Assembly: GCA_038228295.1 (NCBI GenBank)
Contig: JBBRPH010000003.1
Span: forward strand, 62,001-126,000
Direction of reading: 5' to 3'
DNA length: 64,000 bases
Origin: JAICKM01 sp038228295
GTDB lineage: Bacteria; Chloroflexota; Chloroflexia; QHBQ01; JAICKM01
Positions 35,084 through 43,882 of this stretch are shown one piece after another (positions within the stretch are counted from its first letter, which is position 1; each line of letters begins with the position of its first letter). Below the pieces are notes generated by a model. That model was not told the DNA's origin. It did not search any database and was given only the letters and a program-made list of their open reading frames with translations. The translations under genes were made by a program, and so were the position numbers.

Positions 35084-35118
35084 TAGTTATCAGCCCTCAG
35101 TGGTCAGTGATCAGCGCC
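35084..35118. repeat. Heptamer array (CAGTGGT type)
   Basis: Five units: TAGTTAT, CAGCCCT, CAGTGGT, CAGTGAT, CAGCGCC. It immediately precedes the GNAT start on the minus strand. Confidence 0.75.
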
Positions 35119-35133
35119 TGATTTTGCTTGCTG

Positions 35134-35161
35134 AATTACGCATTACGGTTCACGGTTCACG
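35134..35161. repeat. Heptamer array (CATTACG/GTTCACG type)
   Basis: Units AATTACG, CATTACG, GTTCACG, GTTCACG. It crosses the stop of the cyclase gene; the last two repeats encode the end of that protein (RVNREP). Confidence 0.85.
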
Positions 35162-38100
35162 CGCTCCAAGTCCGCTGTTGCGCCGAGTGTGGCAAATAAT
35201 GTGGCGGCGCGGGCTAGGTGGGCGGTTCGGCGTCGGCCAACGGCGTGGCGGCCCAGCGCGTAATGAGCCAGCGCTTGTTCATAGGGCATCCGCAGACGGC
35301 GGGCAGCGCGTAGCGCGCGCGCCCAGGCAGTGCGTGCGGCAGCGGGACGCCCGGCCAGCCAGTCCGCTTCGCCGCTGTAGAGCACTGCGCGCGGCCGGGC
35401 GATAGGGAAGACGCGCGCATAACCACGCAACGCCGCACAGGCGCGTTGCGCTGCCCGCCGATGCGTGCTATACCGCCCGCCCGCAGCTTCCCAAGCAGCC
35501 AAATAGACGAAAGCTACGCCTGCATAGCCCCCCATCGCGTAGACCAGGGTTGGTGATGTGCGGGCGATACGGCCTGCGGCTTCGGCGGCGGCCGCCAATG
35601 CGGCGGTCCGGTCGCCGGTCTGCCAGCGGGTCAGGGCCAGCAGGCCGTAGGTCGGAATCTCTTCGCCCCGACTGGGCGACTGATCGAGTAGACCTACCGC
35701 CGTTTCAATCGCGCGTAACGCGCCGATCTGATCTCCACGGGGCAAGGCTACCTCCACCCGCCAAAGCAGGGTCAGGATCTGCACCTGGATATCTCCCTGC
35801 TGGGCAGCTTCCGCGACTAAGTCGCGGTTCGTGCGTAGGCTGCGGGTCACATCCCCCTGGTAATAGTAGGCCACCGCCAGCAAACCCTCGCTCTCCAAGC
35901 GGCGGCGCTGGTCGCCCAGTTGTGCCGCCAGCACTCCGGCCTGGATCAGCATCCGCTCAGCCGTCGGCCAGTGGCCCTGGGCCAGCGCGTAATAGCCGCG
36001 TAGCTGTAAGACCCAGATCCAGGCAGGCAGATCCCGCACGCGGCGGGCAGTAGCCCAGGCGCGATGTGCGTAAAGCTCAGCCAACCAGGGCGCAGGGATC
36101 AGCGCGGCGGCCCCGCTCATCGTGGCATAGCCGCGGGCTACTTCAGGTGACGGCCCGGCTTGCTCAGCCCGGTTGAGGGTGTTAAGGAAAGCGTGCATCG
36201 CCGGCAACACCTCGCTGCCCAGGATCGCGATCTCGCCCAGCCGCTCATACGCCTGCGCCGCCTCGCCCAGCAGGACGCGCTGCAGCGGGTCATGCGTGGC
36301 CTGGGGCGGGGCCAAGCGATAGCGTGTCTGTCGGGCGATCTCGCGCCCGATGTCGCGGACCAAGCCCACCGCCGTGTCCGGCACCGGGTAGCCGAGCAGT
36401 GCCACCGCGCGCATCAGGCAGTCGCGTGCCTCAGTCATACGCCCTAGCCCGTAGTAGGCTTCGCCTAATTGGCGCAGATCATGGACGCGGGCCGGCGCGT
36501 TATCGCTGCCGTTCTCTGCGGCGGTCAACGCTTGGCGCAACCACGCGACGGCTTCCTGGTACAGCCCCTGACCCAACGCACTGCTGCCGGCGCGGCGCAA
36601 GTAAAATAGCGTTTTGTCGGCGACTTCGGCCTTGCCCCAGTGATAGGCCAGCAGCGGATAGAGCCGTGTCGCGTCGTCGCTTGCGCCGCGCTCATACCAC
36701 TCGGCGATGGCGCGGTGCAAGGCCCGGCGTTGGGCGAACAGCATCAGCCCATAGGCCACCTCTTGCGTGATGATGTGGCGGAAGATGTAGCCCGGCTCCG
36801 GCCCCGGCACCTCCAATGGAGTCAGGTCGAGGCGGTCTAGTGCGTCCAGATCCGCAGCCAGACGCACACGGTCGGCCCGAATCGGGTGAATATCATAGAG
36901 CGTGCGAAAAGCGAATACGCGCCCAATCACACTAGCGACTTTGAGCGTCAACTGCTGCTGCGGCGCCAGTCGATCAATGCGGCTGATGATCACGCCTTGC
37001 ACTGTGTCGGGCAGCTCAAAGAGGCGCGGATCGCCTGCGTCAGGGTCAAGGGTACACACATCGTTGGTGATGTGGATTAACCCGCTGTCGCGTAGCGCGT
37101 AGGCCAGTTCTTCGCTGAAGAAGGGATTGCCTTCGGCTTTCTCGCGGATCAGCGCGCCCACCGTCTCCGGCAGGACGCCGATGCCCAGGCGCGTGCAGAC
37201 CAGCGCCAACGTTTCGTCAGCCGGCAAGCCGGCGAGGTGGAGGTGCTGTAGGCCCGGTGTGGCGCGCAGGGCGCGCATTTCGGACGGCGCGGGATCGCCG
37301 GGCGGCCGACTGCTGTAGACGCGCAACAGCGACGCTACCCCTTCGACTGTGGCGATCAGCGCCCAGGAGGCTGAGTCGATCCAGTGGATATCTTCCAACA
37401 CCAGCAGGATCGGTTCGCGGCGGGCTGCCGTGATCAGCAGGCTCCGCAACAGAGTACGTGTGTTGTCGGCGCGCACTTGCCCACTCATCTGGGCCGTTAG
37501 TTCGTTTTCCGGCAGATCTAGCGGTAGGACGCTGTTGAGCAAAGGGGCCAAGCGCTCCCACTCCGGTTCGGTTGCCAGTACGGCGCGCACGGCAGCCCGC
37601 ACCGCGTCGGGATCTTCAGGCACCTCCGGCTGGAACAGTCGGCTGAATACCGGCTGCCAAGCATGATAGGGGGTGGCCTGTTCGATGGCATCGCCGCCCC
37701 CGCGCAACACACGGACATCGAGGTCGCCGGCCTGAGCCAATAGATCGTCCACCAGACGCGATTTGCCGATGCCGGCTTCACCTTCGATCAGCACGGTAGC
37801 GGATTGGCCCTCCCGCAACTTCAACAGCAGCCCGCCCAGCAAGGCCCGCTCGGCTACACGCCCCACCATCGCCGACCGCTCCTCCGCGCCCTCCCCTGAA
37901 GGGCGTGGGGCGCTAAGGCCGGCTTTGCCGGTGCGGGGTTGGTAGATGGGCACGGGTTCGGTTTTGCCCTTGATGGCGATAGCGGGCAGTGCGGTGAAAG
38001 CGGCGGCGCCACCGGCCGCCCCGGCGGTAGCACCGTCGCACAAGATGCCGCCGTTGAAGCGTGGTGCGGCCTGCATCAGGCGGGCGGCCAAGTTCACCAC

Positions 38101-39228
38101 GTCGCCGATCATCGTGTATTCGCGCCGCGTGTCGCTGCCGACCGCGCCGCAGAAGACTCGTCCACCCGCGATACCAATTTGGATCGCTACACCCGCCGCC
38201 GCCAGCCGGGCCGCGATACCTAGTGCGGCCTGTAGCGCGCGTGCCGCATCGTCTTCGTGCGCCAGCGGCGGCAGACCGAAGGCGATGACCAGTGTGGTGC
38301 CTTTATCATCCACGCTCGATTTGTTGATGGTGCCTTCATAGCGATAGACGATGGTTTGCAGGGCGGCAAATAGCTCTTGTGCAGCGCTGAGATCGGCGGC
38401 GGGGTCGGGCAGGCGCACGAACAACACAGTGACGCGGCGCAGTTCGGCTAGCCAGCCGGTTTGCCCGGCGGCCAGGCGCGCCAGCACCGCCGCCGGGATG
38501 TAGCGGCGCAAGGCCACCTCGGCACCCGCCGGCAGATCGACTGGACGCAACGGGCGCGGGGCCGGCGGGTGGGTCGGCGCCGTCAGACGCACCTGACCAC
38601 CGGGCAGCGGTAAGCCTTCAGCATCCGCCGCGATCAGCGCCCAGGCTTCGGGAGACAATACCACTTCGCCGGGCGCGGCCAATGGTTCGGCAGCGGCGAT
38701 CTGAGCCAGGGGTGGCCCGGCGATCAGCAGCTCCCAGTGTCCGTCTACGCCGCCCAGATAGGCGGCCGTAACCTCTCCTACGCCCAGGCCGATCCGTAGG
38801 GTGAGGCGGTCGCCGCCCGCTGGATCCAGTGACCCTACGGCGCGTCCGGCCTGGATCGCCAGCGCACAGGCGGCGGCTCGCCGACTGACGGCGCTCACCG
38901 GCTTGTCTACTGCGGCGGTCTCTGCCTCGGCGGGCCAAATCGCCAGCAGCGCATCACCGGCAAATTTCACCACATCACCGCCATGTGCGGTGATCAGCAG
39001 GATCAGGTCGCCGAAGTAGGCATTGAGGCGGGCCGTCAGCGCCTCCGCTCCGTCCGGCCCACGCTCGGCCAATCGCTCGGCTAACCGCGTGAAACCGGAG
39101 ATGTCGGCAAACAGCACCGCCGCCGTGACCGTAATCGCCTGGGGCACCTCTGTCGCAGAGCGCGCCAATAGGTGGCGCGCCACCAGGTCGGGCACATAGC
39201 TCCGCAAGGTCTCAGTCAGCGCAGCCAC
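35143..39228 (-). CDS. Soluble-adenylyl-cyclase-like protein: two cyclase domains, AAA ATPase, TPR
   Basis: This 1361-residue protein follows the order of animal soluble adenylyl cyclase. Cyclase domain 1 (about 25-190) keeps the metal-binding Asp in FADISGFT and GGDVVKFAGDALLAIW. Domain 2 (about 265-425) has lost the first Asp motif (LFVRLPDPA) but keeps INKSSVDDKGTTLVIAFG, much like the sAC second domain. The ATPase has Walker A GEAGIGKS (about 484) and Walker B LLVLEDIHWID (about 611). The rest is TPR-like helices. It probably makes cAMP in the cytosol at the interface of the two domains. GTG 39228 lies 3 bp after the stop of the zinc-ribbon gene, so translation is probably coupled. Confidence 0.9.
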   Translation of the reverse strand: MAALTETLRSYVPDLVARHLLARSATEVPQAITVTAAVLFADISGFTRLAERLAERGPDGAEALTARLNAYFGDLILLITAHGGDVVKFAGDALLAIWPAEAETAAVDKPVSAVSRRAAACALAIQAGRAVGSLDPAGGDRLTLRIGLGVGEVTAAYLGGVDGHWELLIAGPPLAQIAAAEPLAAPGEVVLSPEAWALIAADAEGLPLPGGQVRLTAPTHPPAPRPLRPVDLPAGAEVALRRYIPAAVLARLAAGQTGWLAELRRVTVLFVRLPDPAADLSAAQELFAALQTIVYRYEGTINKSSVDDKGTTLVIAFGLPPLAHEDDAARALQAALGIAARLAAAGVAIQIGIAGGRVFCGAVGSDTRREYTMIGDVVNLAARLMQAAPRFNGGILCDGATAGAAGGAAAFTALPAIAIKGKTEPVPIYQPRTGKAGLSAPRPSGEGAEERSAMVGRVAERALLGGLLLKLREGQSATVLIEGEAGIGKSRLVDDLLAQAGDLDVRVLRGGGDAIEQATPYHAWQPVFSRLFQPEVPEDPDAVRAAVRAVLATEPEWERLAPLLNSVLPLDLPENELTAQMSGQVRADNTRTLLRSLLITAARREPILLVLEDIHWIDSASWALIATVEGVASLLRVYSSRPPGDPAPSEMRALRATPGLQHLHLAGLPADETLALVCTRLGIGVLPETVGALIREKAEGNPFFSEELAYALRDSGLIHITNDVCTLDPDAGDPRLFELPDTVQGVIISRIDRLAPQQQLTLKVASVIGRVFAFRTLYDIHPIRADRVRLAADLDALDRLDLTPLEVPGPEPGYIFRHIITQEVAYGLMLFAQRRALHRAIAEWYERGASDDATRLYPLLAYHWGKAEVADKTLFYLRRAGSSALGQGLYQEAVAWLRQALTAAENGSDNAPARVHDLRQLGEAYYGLGRMTEARDCLMRAVALLGYPVPDTAVGLVRDIGREIARQTRYRLAPPQATHDPLQRVLLGEAAQAYERLGEIAILGSEVLPAMHAFLNTLNRAEQAGPSPEVARGYATMSGAAALIPAPWLAELYAHRAWATARRVRDLPAWIWVLQLRGYYALAQGHWPTAERMLIQAGVLAAQLGDQRRRLESEGLLAVAYYYQGDVTRSLRTNRDLVAEAAQQGDIQVQILTLLWRVEVALPRGDQIGALRAIETAVGLLDQSPSRGEEIPTYGLLALTRWQTGDRTAALAAAAEAAGRIARTSPTLVYAMGGYAGVAFVYLAAWEAAGGRYSTHRRAAQRACAALRGYARVFPIARPRAVLYSGEADWLAGRPAAARTAWARALRAARRLRMPYEQALAHYALGRHAVGRRRTAHLARAATLFATLGATADLERVNREP

Positions 39229-39231
39229 AGG

Positions 39232-41448
39232 TTACTTCACCGGATCAATCCGAAGGTCCACCTGCACCGGCTTGAGCGATAGGCCGTTACCGTTGTAGCC
39301 GCCGACCCGCACCAAGTAGATGCCGGGGTTCTGTAGCAGGGCGGTCCCTTCTTTCTGCTGACCCGGCCCCATGTAGATGGCACCGTAATCGCTCTGTCCG
39401 TTCGCGTCGGTTACAGACACTTTGATCTCGTTGCCGTCGGGTGGCGTGTGGACGTTGAAAACTGCGTTCGATTGCCCTTTGATCTCGAACTGTAGGTAGA
39501 CGGCATCTTTGGGTGAACCAATGCGCACCTTTGCCAGTGTCGGCGGGGTGATTTTCACCGCTGTGCTCGACATGCCGGCCGCCGAATGGGGCTGAAAGTA
39601 GGTGGCTAGCACATAGGGTTCGTTGGCGCTAAAGCCGCCGTAGGAGCGGACAACGATGTAATAATTATGTACCACGTTGTCCTCTTGGACGATCAGATTA
39701 TTGCGGCCCGGATCGATATATTCATCGCGTAAGGATGTACCGCCACCCGGATCCAGCACCGACAGAATCATTGCGCCTTTAGCTGAAGCGGGTACGCTCA
39801 ACGCTGCCGTGAACGCGCCCCCTTGCGGGAACTGCGACATATCTACGACATACCACTGGACATCCCCGCTGGAGTTGAGGAAGCCTTGCACGCTGCCGAC
39901 TAGCCCCAGTTTCACGGCGTGGTCTTTGTCGGCGCTGAACCCGTTGGCGTTGAAAGCGATCACTAGTTTATAGGGGTTTTGTGGGTCAAAGCTATAGTCA
40001 ATTTTGATCGTGTAGCGGCCCGGTTTGACCGTTTCTACGATGGTGTCCGTGGCAGCGGGGTTCACATAGCTGGTCTTAATATCATTAACTCCCGGCTCGT
40101 CCATCAAATGCAGTTCCATCTGGCCTTTGGCTGCCCGTGGGGCGGTAAAGGTTAGGCTCAAACTGCCGCCGGTGTATTTGGTTAGGTCTACGCGGTAGAA
40201 TTGGCTGTCGCCTTCGGTGACTAACTTATTCGTGATCGTGACCGGTACAGGCACGAGCGGAGCGCTGTCGGCATTTGTGCCCGCCGCCCCGGTGAACGTG
40301 GTAGCGGTGCCCGGCGGGACCGGCGTAATAAAGGCGCGCATTGGAGCGGGGGCGAACGCCGCCGGCACCACGACCTGCGGCACGCCCTTGGCCTCGCCGG
40401 CGGTTTTTTTATCAACGGCAATCGCCGCGACTTGGGCGATAATAGCTGTGGTGGTGGCCTGAGCTTCGGCGGCGGCGACGGTGGCCTGAGCTAACGCCGT
40501 GCGCTGGGCGTTGAGGGAACCACCACTGTCGGCCAATTGGGTCAGCGCGACGCGGATCTGGTCGCCCTGTTGAGCCTGCACGGTAGCTTGCTGGGCCACA
40601 GCAGTCCGCACATCGTTCTGCGGATCGTTGTTCGACACCCCATTCAGCGCAAAAAAGCCGATGCCGACAAAGATGAGCAGGGTAATAATCGCGCCCGCAA
40701 TCAGCGGCAGCGGTAAGCCGTTGCGCTTGGCGGGCTTGGCGGCGGGTGGGGTGGGCGCGACGGCGACTTTGCCCGCCGCAAGGGGCGGCGCCCCGATTAC
40801 GGCGGGCAGTGCTTCGCTGGATGCTGCGGGATCTGTTGCCGCAGGCGGCGCTGCGCTCACCGGTGAAGGGCCAATCGCTTTGGTGGGTAGCGGTAGGGAG
40901 GCCGCACTAGCTGCTGCCGTCGCCCGCCCCACCGCATCTTCGACGTGCCCCGCCGGTGCCGGCGGAATCGCCACGCCGGGCAGGGGCGGGCCGGCGGGGG
41001 CCGCGACAGCGGCGCGTGAGAAGCCGGGCATTGTCGCCGTTGGGATGGGGGCCGCCGCCGGCGGCCCGCCCTGGAGCGGGGCCGAACACTGGTCGCAATA
41101 TTGCGAGCCGCGTGGGTTTTTGGCCCCACAGCGGCTACAGAAAATGACCCCCGCACTTGGTGTGCCGGCGGGCGCCGGTGGGTCGTGCGGGGTGGGCGGC
41201 AGCATTGCTGTGGGCGTGGTAGCCTGCGGCGATGTGCCTGCATCAAGCACAAGGGGACTGGTTTCGCGCGCATCGGGCGCTGTGCTGCTCGGTGCACCGG
41301 ACAGGCCCGGCAATGTCGTTGCGGCATCGGAGGGTGTTAGGGCTGCCGGTGGCGTATGCAGGACTGCACCGCACTGTTCACAGTTTTGTGCGTCACGCGG
41401 ATTTTTGCTGCCGCATTGTTTGCAAAAGATGAAAGCATTGGTTGCCAT
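39232..41448 (-). CDS. Double zinc-ribbon membrane protein with extracytoplasmic beta domains
   Basis: The 738-residue protein begins with two zinc ribbons (CKQCGSKNPRDAQNCEQCG at about 9-27; CSRCGAKNPRGSQYCDQC at about 103-120) separated by Pro/Ala/Thr-rich linkers. One TM helix follows at about 250 (LPLIAGAIITLLIFVGIGFFAL). The outside part has a coiled region (TAVAQQATVQAQQGD) and then three related beta-sandwich domains (about 395-735) of the pre-peptidase C-terminal kind (SQFYRVDLTKYTGGSLSLTF; VQWYVVDMSQFPQGGAF). It directly precedes and couples to the sAC-like cyclase, suggesting a membrane sensor working with it. An AGGGGGGA site precedes the ATG. Confidence 0.8.
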   Translation of the reverse strand: MATNAFIFCKQCGSKNPRDAQNCEQCGAVLHTPPAALTPSDAATTLPGLSGAPSSTAPDARETSPLVLDAGTSPQATTPTAMLPPTPHDPPAPAGTPSAGVIFCSRCGAKNPRGSQYCDQCSAPLQGGPPAAAPIPTATMPGFSRAAVAAPAGPPLPGVAIPPAPAGHVEDAVGRATAAASAASLPLPTKAIGPSPVSAAPPAATDPAASSEALPAVIGAPPLAAGKVAVAPTPPAAKPAKRNGLPLPLIAGAIITLLIFVGIGFFALNGVSNNDPQNDVRTAVAQQATVQAQQGDQIRVALTQLADSGGSLNAQRTALAQATVAAAEAQATTTAIIAQVAAIAVDKKTAGEAKGVPQVVVPAAFAPAPMRAFITPVPPGTATTFTGAAGTNADSAPLVPVPVTITNKLVTEGDSQFYRVDLTKYTGGSLSLTFTAPRAAKGQMELHLMDEPGVNDIKTSYVNPAATDTIVETVKPGRYTIKIDYSFDPQNPYKLVIAFNANGFSADKDHAVKLGLVGSVQGFLNSSGDVQWYVVDMSQFPQGGAFTAALSVPASAKGAMILSVLDPGGGTSLRDEYIDPGRNNLIVQEDNVVHNYYIVVRSYGGFSANEPYVLATYFQPHSAAGMSSTAVKITPPTLAKVRIGSPKDAVYLQFEIKGQSNAVFNVHTPPDGNEIKVSVTDANGQSDYGAIYMGPGQQKEGTALLQNPGIYLVRVGGYNGNGLSLKPVQVDLRIDPVK

Positions 41449-41640
41449 GTGGTCCCCCCTGGTAGCTATTTAGGGTAGCATAGCACACCGGCTTGGGCCG
41501 GTCAAGACCGTGAGCGAGTCGCCGCTCGTCCGTTACCTGTCGCCGGCCGGCAGGTACACTGGACGTTAGCAGATTCTCTATCTTAGAGAGTAATGTGGCA
41601 GCGGATTAAAGGTTACGTGGGGTGGGCCGGAGGACAGCAA

Positions 41641-41669
41641 AACGCGCCGCTCTAAGCGAGCGGCGCGTT
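41641..41669 (-). terminator. Intrinsic terminator of the glycine-zipper gene
   Basis: Perfect 12-bp arms (41641-41652 and 41658-41669) with a 5-nt loop. On the minus strand the hairpin runs into TTTTGCTG. Confidence 0.85.
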
Positions 41670-41689
41670 GGCGTGGGTAGGTCGCCGAT

Positions 41690-41971
41690 CTATAGCGTAT
41701 CGTCGGTGCGCGGGGGCGCAGTAGCGGGCGGGTCTTGGCGCGGTGGGCCGGCTAGGCCGTCGAGGAAAGCGTTCACGCCGCTGAGGGCTGCGCCACCCAC
41801 ACGCGCGCCGACCGCGCTACCCAGCACGCCGCCGATCATCGCGCCGACAAAGGTGCCGACCACCGGGATCGGGATCGCCACCGTGCCTACTTGTGCGCCG
41901 GCGATCACGCCGGCACCGAGGCCGGCCAGACCACCCATCTGTTCATTCGGATCTTGCGCTTTCGGGTCCAT
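41690..41971 (-). CDS. Small glycine-zipper protein
   Basis: The 93-residue product contains a Gly/Ala-rich hydrophobic hairpin (GLAGLGAGVIAGAQVGTVAIPIPVVG then GAMIGGVLGSAVGARVGG) typical of glycine-zipper membrane proteins. The polar ends are Asp/Pro-rich. ATG 41971 is chosen because AAAGGAG lies 8 nt upstream, removing 13 residues of a longer frame. It has its own terminator and is probably a single-gene unit. Function unknown; relatives stabilise envelopes or form oligomers. Confidence 0.75.
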   Translation of the reverse strand: MDPKAQDPNEQMGGLAGLGAGVIAGAQVGTVAIPIPVVGTFVGAMIGGVLGSAVGARVGGAALSGVNAFLDGLAGPPRQDPPATAPPRTDDTL

Positions 41972-42225
41972 CCTCTTGCTCCTTTCGTACCGTGCCGGTG
42001 AATCACTCACTATTCAGACGTGCAGACGGGGCAGGGAGTTCCCCATCCCTACAAGCTACGTCGGCAGGCCGGTGCAAGGGATCGCCTACCGGCTTCTCCT
42101 GTCTATACGCAGGATCACCGCAGCACGTTTCAGTGTGGGCCGCAGACCGATGCCTTTGCGGTGAAGCGCACATTGAGGGCAATTGAGTAGTGAATCCAGA
42201 TCGTTGGTCAGGTGCTGTATTGACT

Positions 42226-43059
42226 TTAGTGCGCGAGTAAATGATCCAACTCGGCTTGCATTTGCGTGAGCGATGGGCCGCCGAGCCAAATCTTATCAAT
42301 TGCGCCGCTGCGATCCACAAACACATTGGTGGGTACGCTCTGTATGCAATATTGATCGCTGACTGCGTGATCGTCATCCAACAGGAAAGTCCAACCATAA
42401 TTATTTTTGCTTACAAAGCTCTGCACATCGTTGGGAGTCTGGCCGACATTGACGCTCAATATCGCTATATCCTTAGCGGCGTACTGGCGTGTCATTTGCG
42501 CGATATTCGGCATCTCACGCACACAAAACCGGCAAGTAGATTGCCAAAAGTTGATCCATACCGGCTTGCTACCACGGTAGCTTTTAAGCTGTATCGTGTC
42601 ACCGTCCAGATTGTAGAGTGTGAAATCGGGTGCGAAGTAGCCGACGTGCGGATCAGTGGCCGGATCGCAATAGGCCGCACCGCTGAGGCTGCTGAGACTG
42701 CGCGGCCCCGGCGCGGCGCGCACCGGCTGCCAGAGGCTTGCCATGCAGTAGAGGGTCGCCAGGAAAACGCAGACACCTGTGAACAACGGTGGTAGCCGGG
42801 GTTCTCTGGGCGTAGCGGCTGCTTCACCATTGGTGGAGGCTTGCGGTTCCCAGTAGCGCGGTGTGTCTGTGGAGCGGGGCGTGTCTATTCGCCATGCTGG
42901 AACTGTAGTACTGGGTGACAAGCCTTGTGCGGCGGGCACCGCCGGCTCCGGACGGGGTGGGCGTGCCACTGTCGGCAATTGGTGCCCACAATAGGGGCAA
43001 ATGGTGTTCCAACCGGGCGGCAACGGCTTGCCGCATTGCGGGCAGTGTGGGTCATCCAT
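42226..43059 (-). CDS. Zinc-ribbon / TlpA-like thioredoxin fusion, membrane-anchored
   Basis: A 277-residue protein with an N-terminal zinc ribbon (CPQCGKPLPPGWNTICPYCG), a Pro-rich linker and one TM helix (LFTGVCVFLATLYCMASLW, about 90-110). A TlpA/ResA-type thioredoxin domain follows outside. Its active site is CRFC in INFWQSTCRFCVREM, with the conserved cis-Pro region at VPTNVF. It should reduce disulfides, for example in cytochrome maturation. AGGAG precedes the ATG. It is divergent from a PCYCGC lipoprotein gene. A zinc ribbon on the inside is unusual for this family. Confidence 0.88.
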   Translation of the reverse strand: MDDPHCPQCGKPLPPGWNTICPYCGHQLPTVARPPRPEPAVPAAQGLSPSTTVPAWRIDTPRSTDTPRYWEPQASTNGEAAATPREPRLPPLFTGVCVFLATLYCMASLWQPVRAAPGPRSLSSLSGAAYCDPATDPHVGYFAPDFTLYNLDGDTIQLKSYRGSKPVWINFWQSTCRFCVREMPNIAQMTRQYAAKDIAILSVNVGQTPNDVQSFVSKNNYGWTFLLDDDHAVSDQYCIQSVPTNVFVDRSGAIDKIWLGGPSLTQMQAELDHLLAH

Positions 43060-43259
43060 TGGAACTACTCCTGTTGGGTAGAATTAGGGATCCGGCTTGT
43101 AAGTTATTGTACTCGATCCGGTAGCCGGCTCCCAGCCCTGGAGTTTGGGCGTAGGGGCCACTTATGGTAAAATGGGGCGAGGCCCAGTGGCTGCTGGGTC
43201 GGTGTTATACCCATGGTGTACTCGTAATCCCTTGCACCCCCTATGGAGGAATAGCCGAA

Positions 43260-43874
43260 ATGTCGCTTCAACCTGTCGTTGCCTCTACGCCCGCCCTGTT
43301 ACGAGTGCGGATGGCCGTTGCCTTTGCCCTGCCTATCCTGATTGCCGGAGTGATCGCCGGTTGTGGCAATCAGCCGAGCACGGGAGCTACAGGCGCGGTT
43401 CCGCCCGCCGCTAACAGTGCGCCCGCGCCGGCGGCGCAGGTCCATGTGACAGCCACGGCGCGGCCTAGCAGCCTGGTGCCCGACCCGCCCGACGCGGCGG
43501 AGACGACCGCCTACGCCGTGGGGATCACGCCGCAGTTCATCGTCAACACTACCGAGCCACACAAAGATAAAATTGCCGCCCGCTACGCTTTCGCCGCCGC
43601 GCACCCCGATGCGTTGGCTCAGATGCCCTGCTACTGTGGCTGCGCGATCTATATGCACCAGCATACTAGCCTGCAAAACTGCTACCTGCGTGCGCTCCAG
43701 CCCGACGGCAAAGTGGTTTATACCGACCATAGCCTGACGTGCGATATTTGCGCGGGTGAAGTGGATATGATGATGGCGCTGCTGGATAACACGCCACTCA
43801 AAAGCATCCGTGACCAAATCGCTAAGAAGTACGGCTACACCGGGGTCTGGACCGACACCCCGCCGATCCAGTAA
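43260..43874 (+). CDS. PCYCGC-motif lipoprotein
   Basis: The 204-residue protein starts at ATG 43260 (GGAGGAA upstream) with a lipoprotein signal ending VIAGC. It then has a Pro/Ala/Thr linker and the family hallmark PCYCGC (around residue 122), followed by HQHTSLQNCYL and later TCDICAGEVDMM. This family of secreted cysteine-rich proteins has no settled function; metal or thiol chemistry is likely. The divergent thioredoxin-like gene is a plausible partner. An upstream in-frame extension to 43164 is not favoured. Confidence 0.85.
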   Translation: MSLQPVVASTPALLRVRMAVAFALPILIAGVIAGCGNQPSTGATGAVPPAANSAPAPAAQVHVTATARPSSLVPDPPDAAETTAYAVGITPQFIVNTTEPHKDKIAARYAFAAAHPDALAQMPCYCGCAIYMHQHTSLQNCYLRALQPDGKVVYTDHSLTCDICAGEVDMMMALLDNTPLKSIRDQIAKKYGYTGVWTDTPPIQ

Positions 43875-43882
43875 GCCCCCGC

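Noticed and set aside
40628..41473. 281-residue plus-strand frame opposite the zinc-ribbon gene
   Set aside because: The minus strand has two zinc ribbons and a TM helix; the plus frame is an Ala/Gly-rich shadow.
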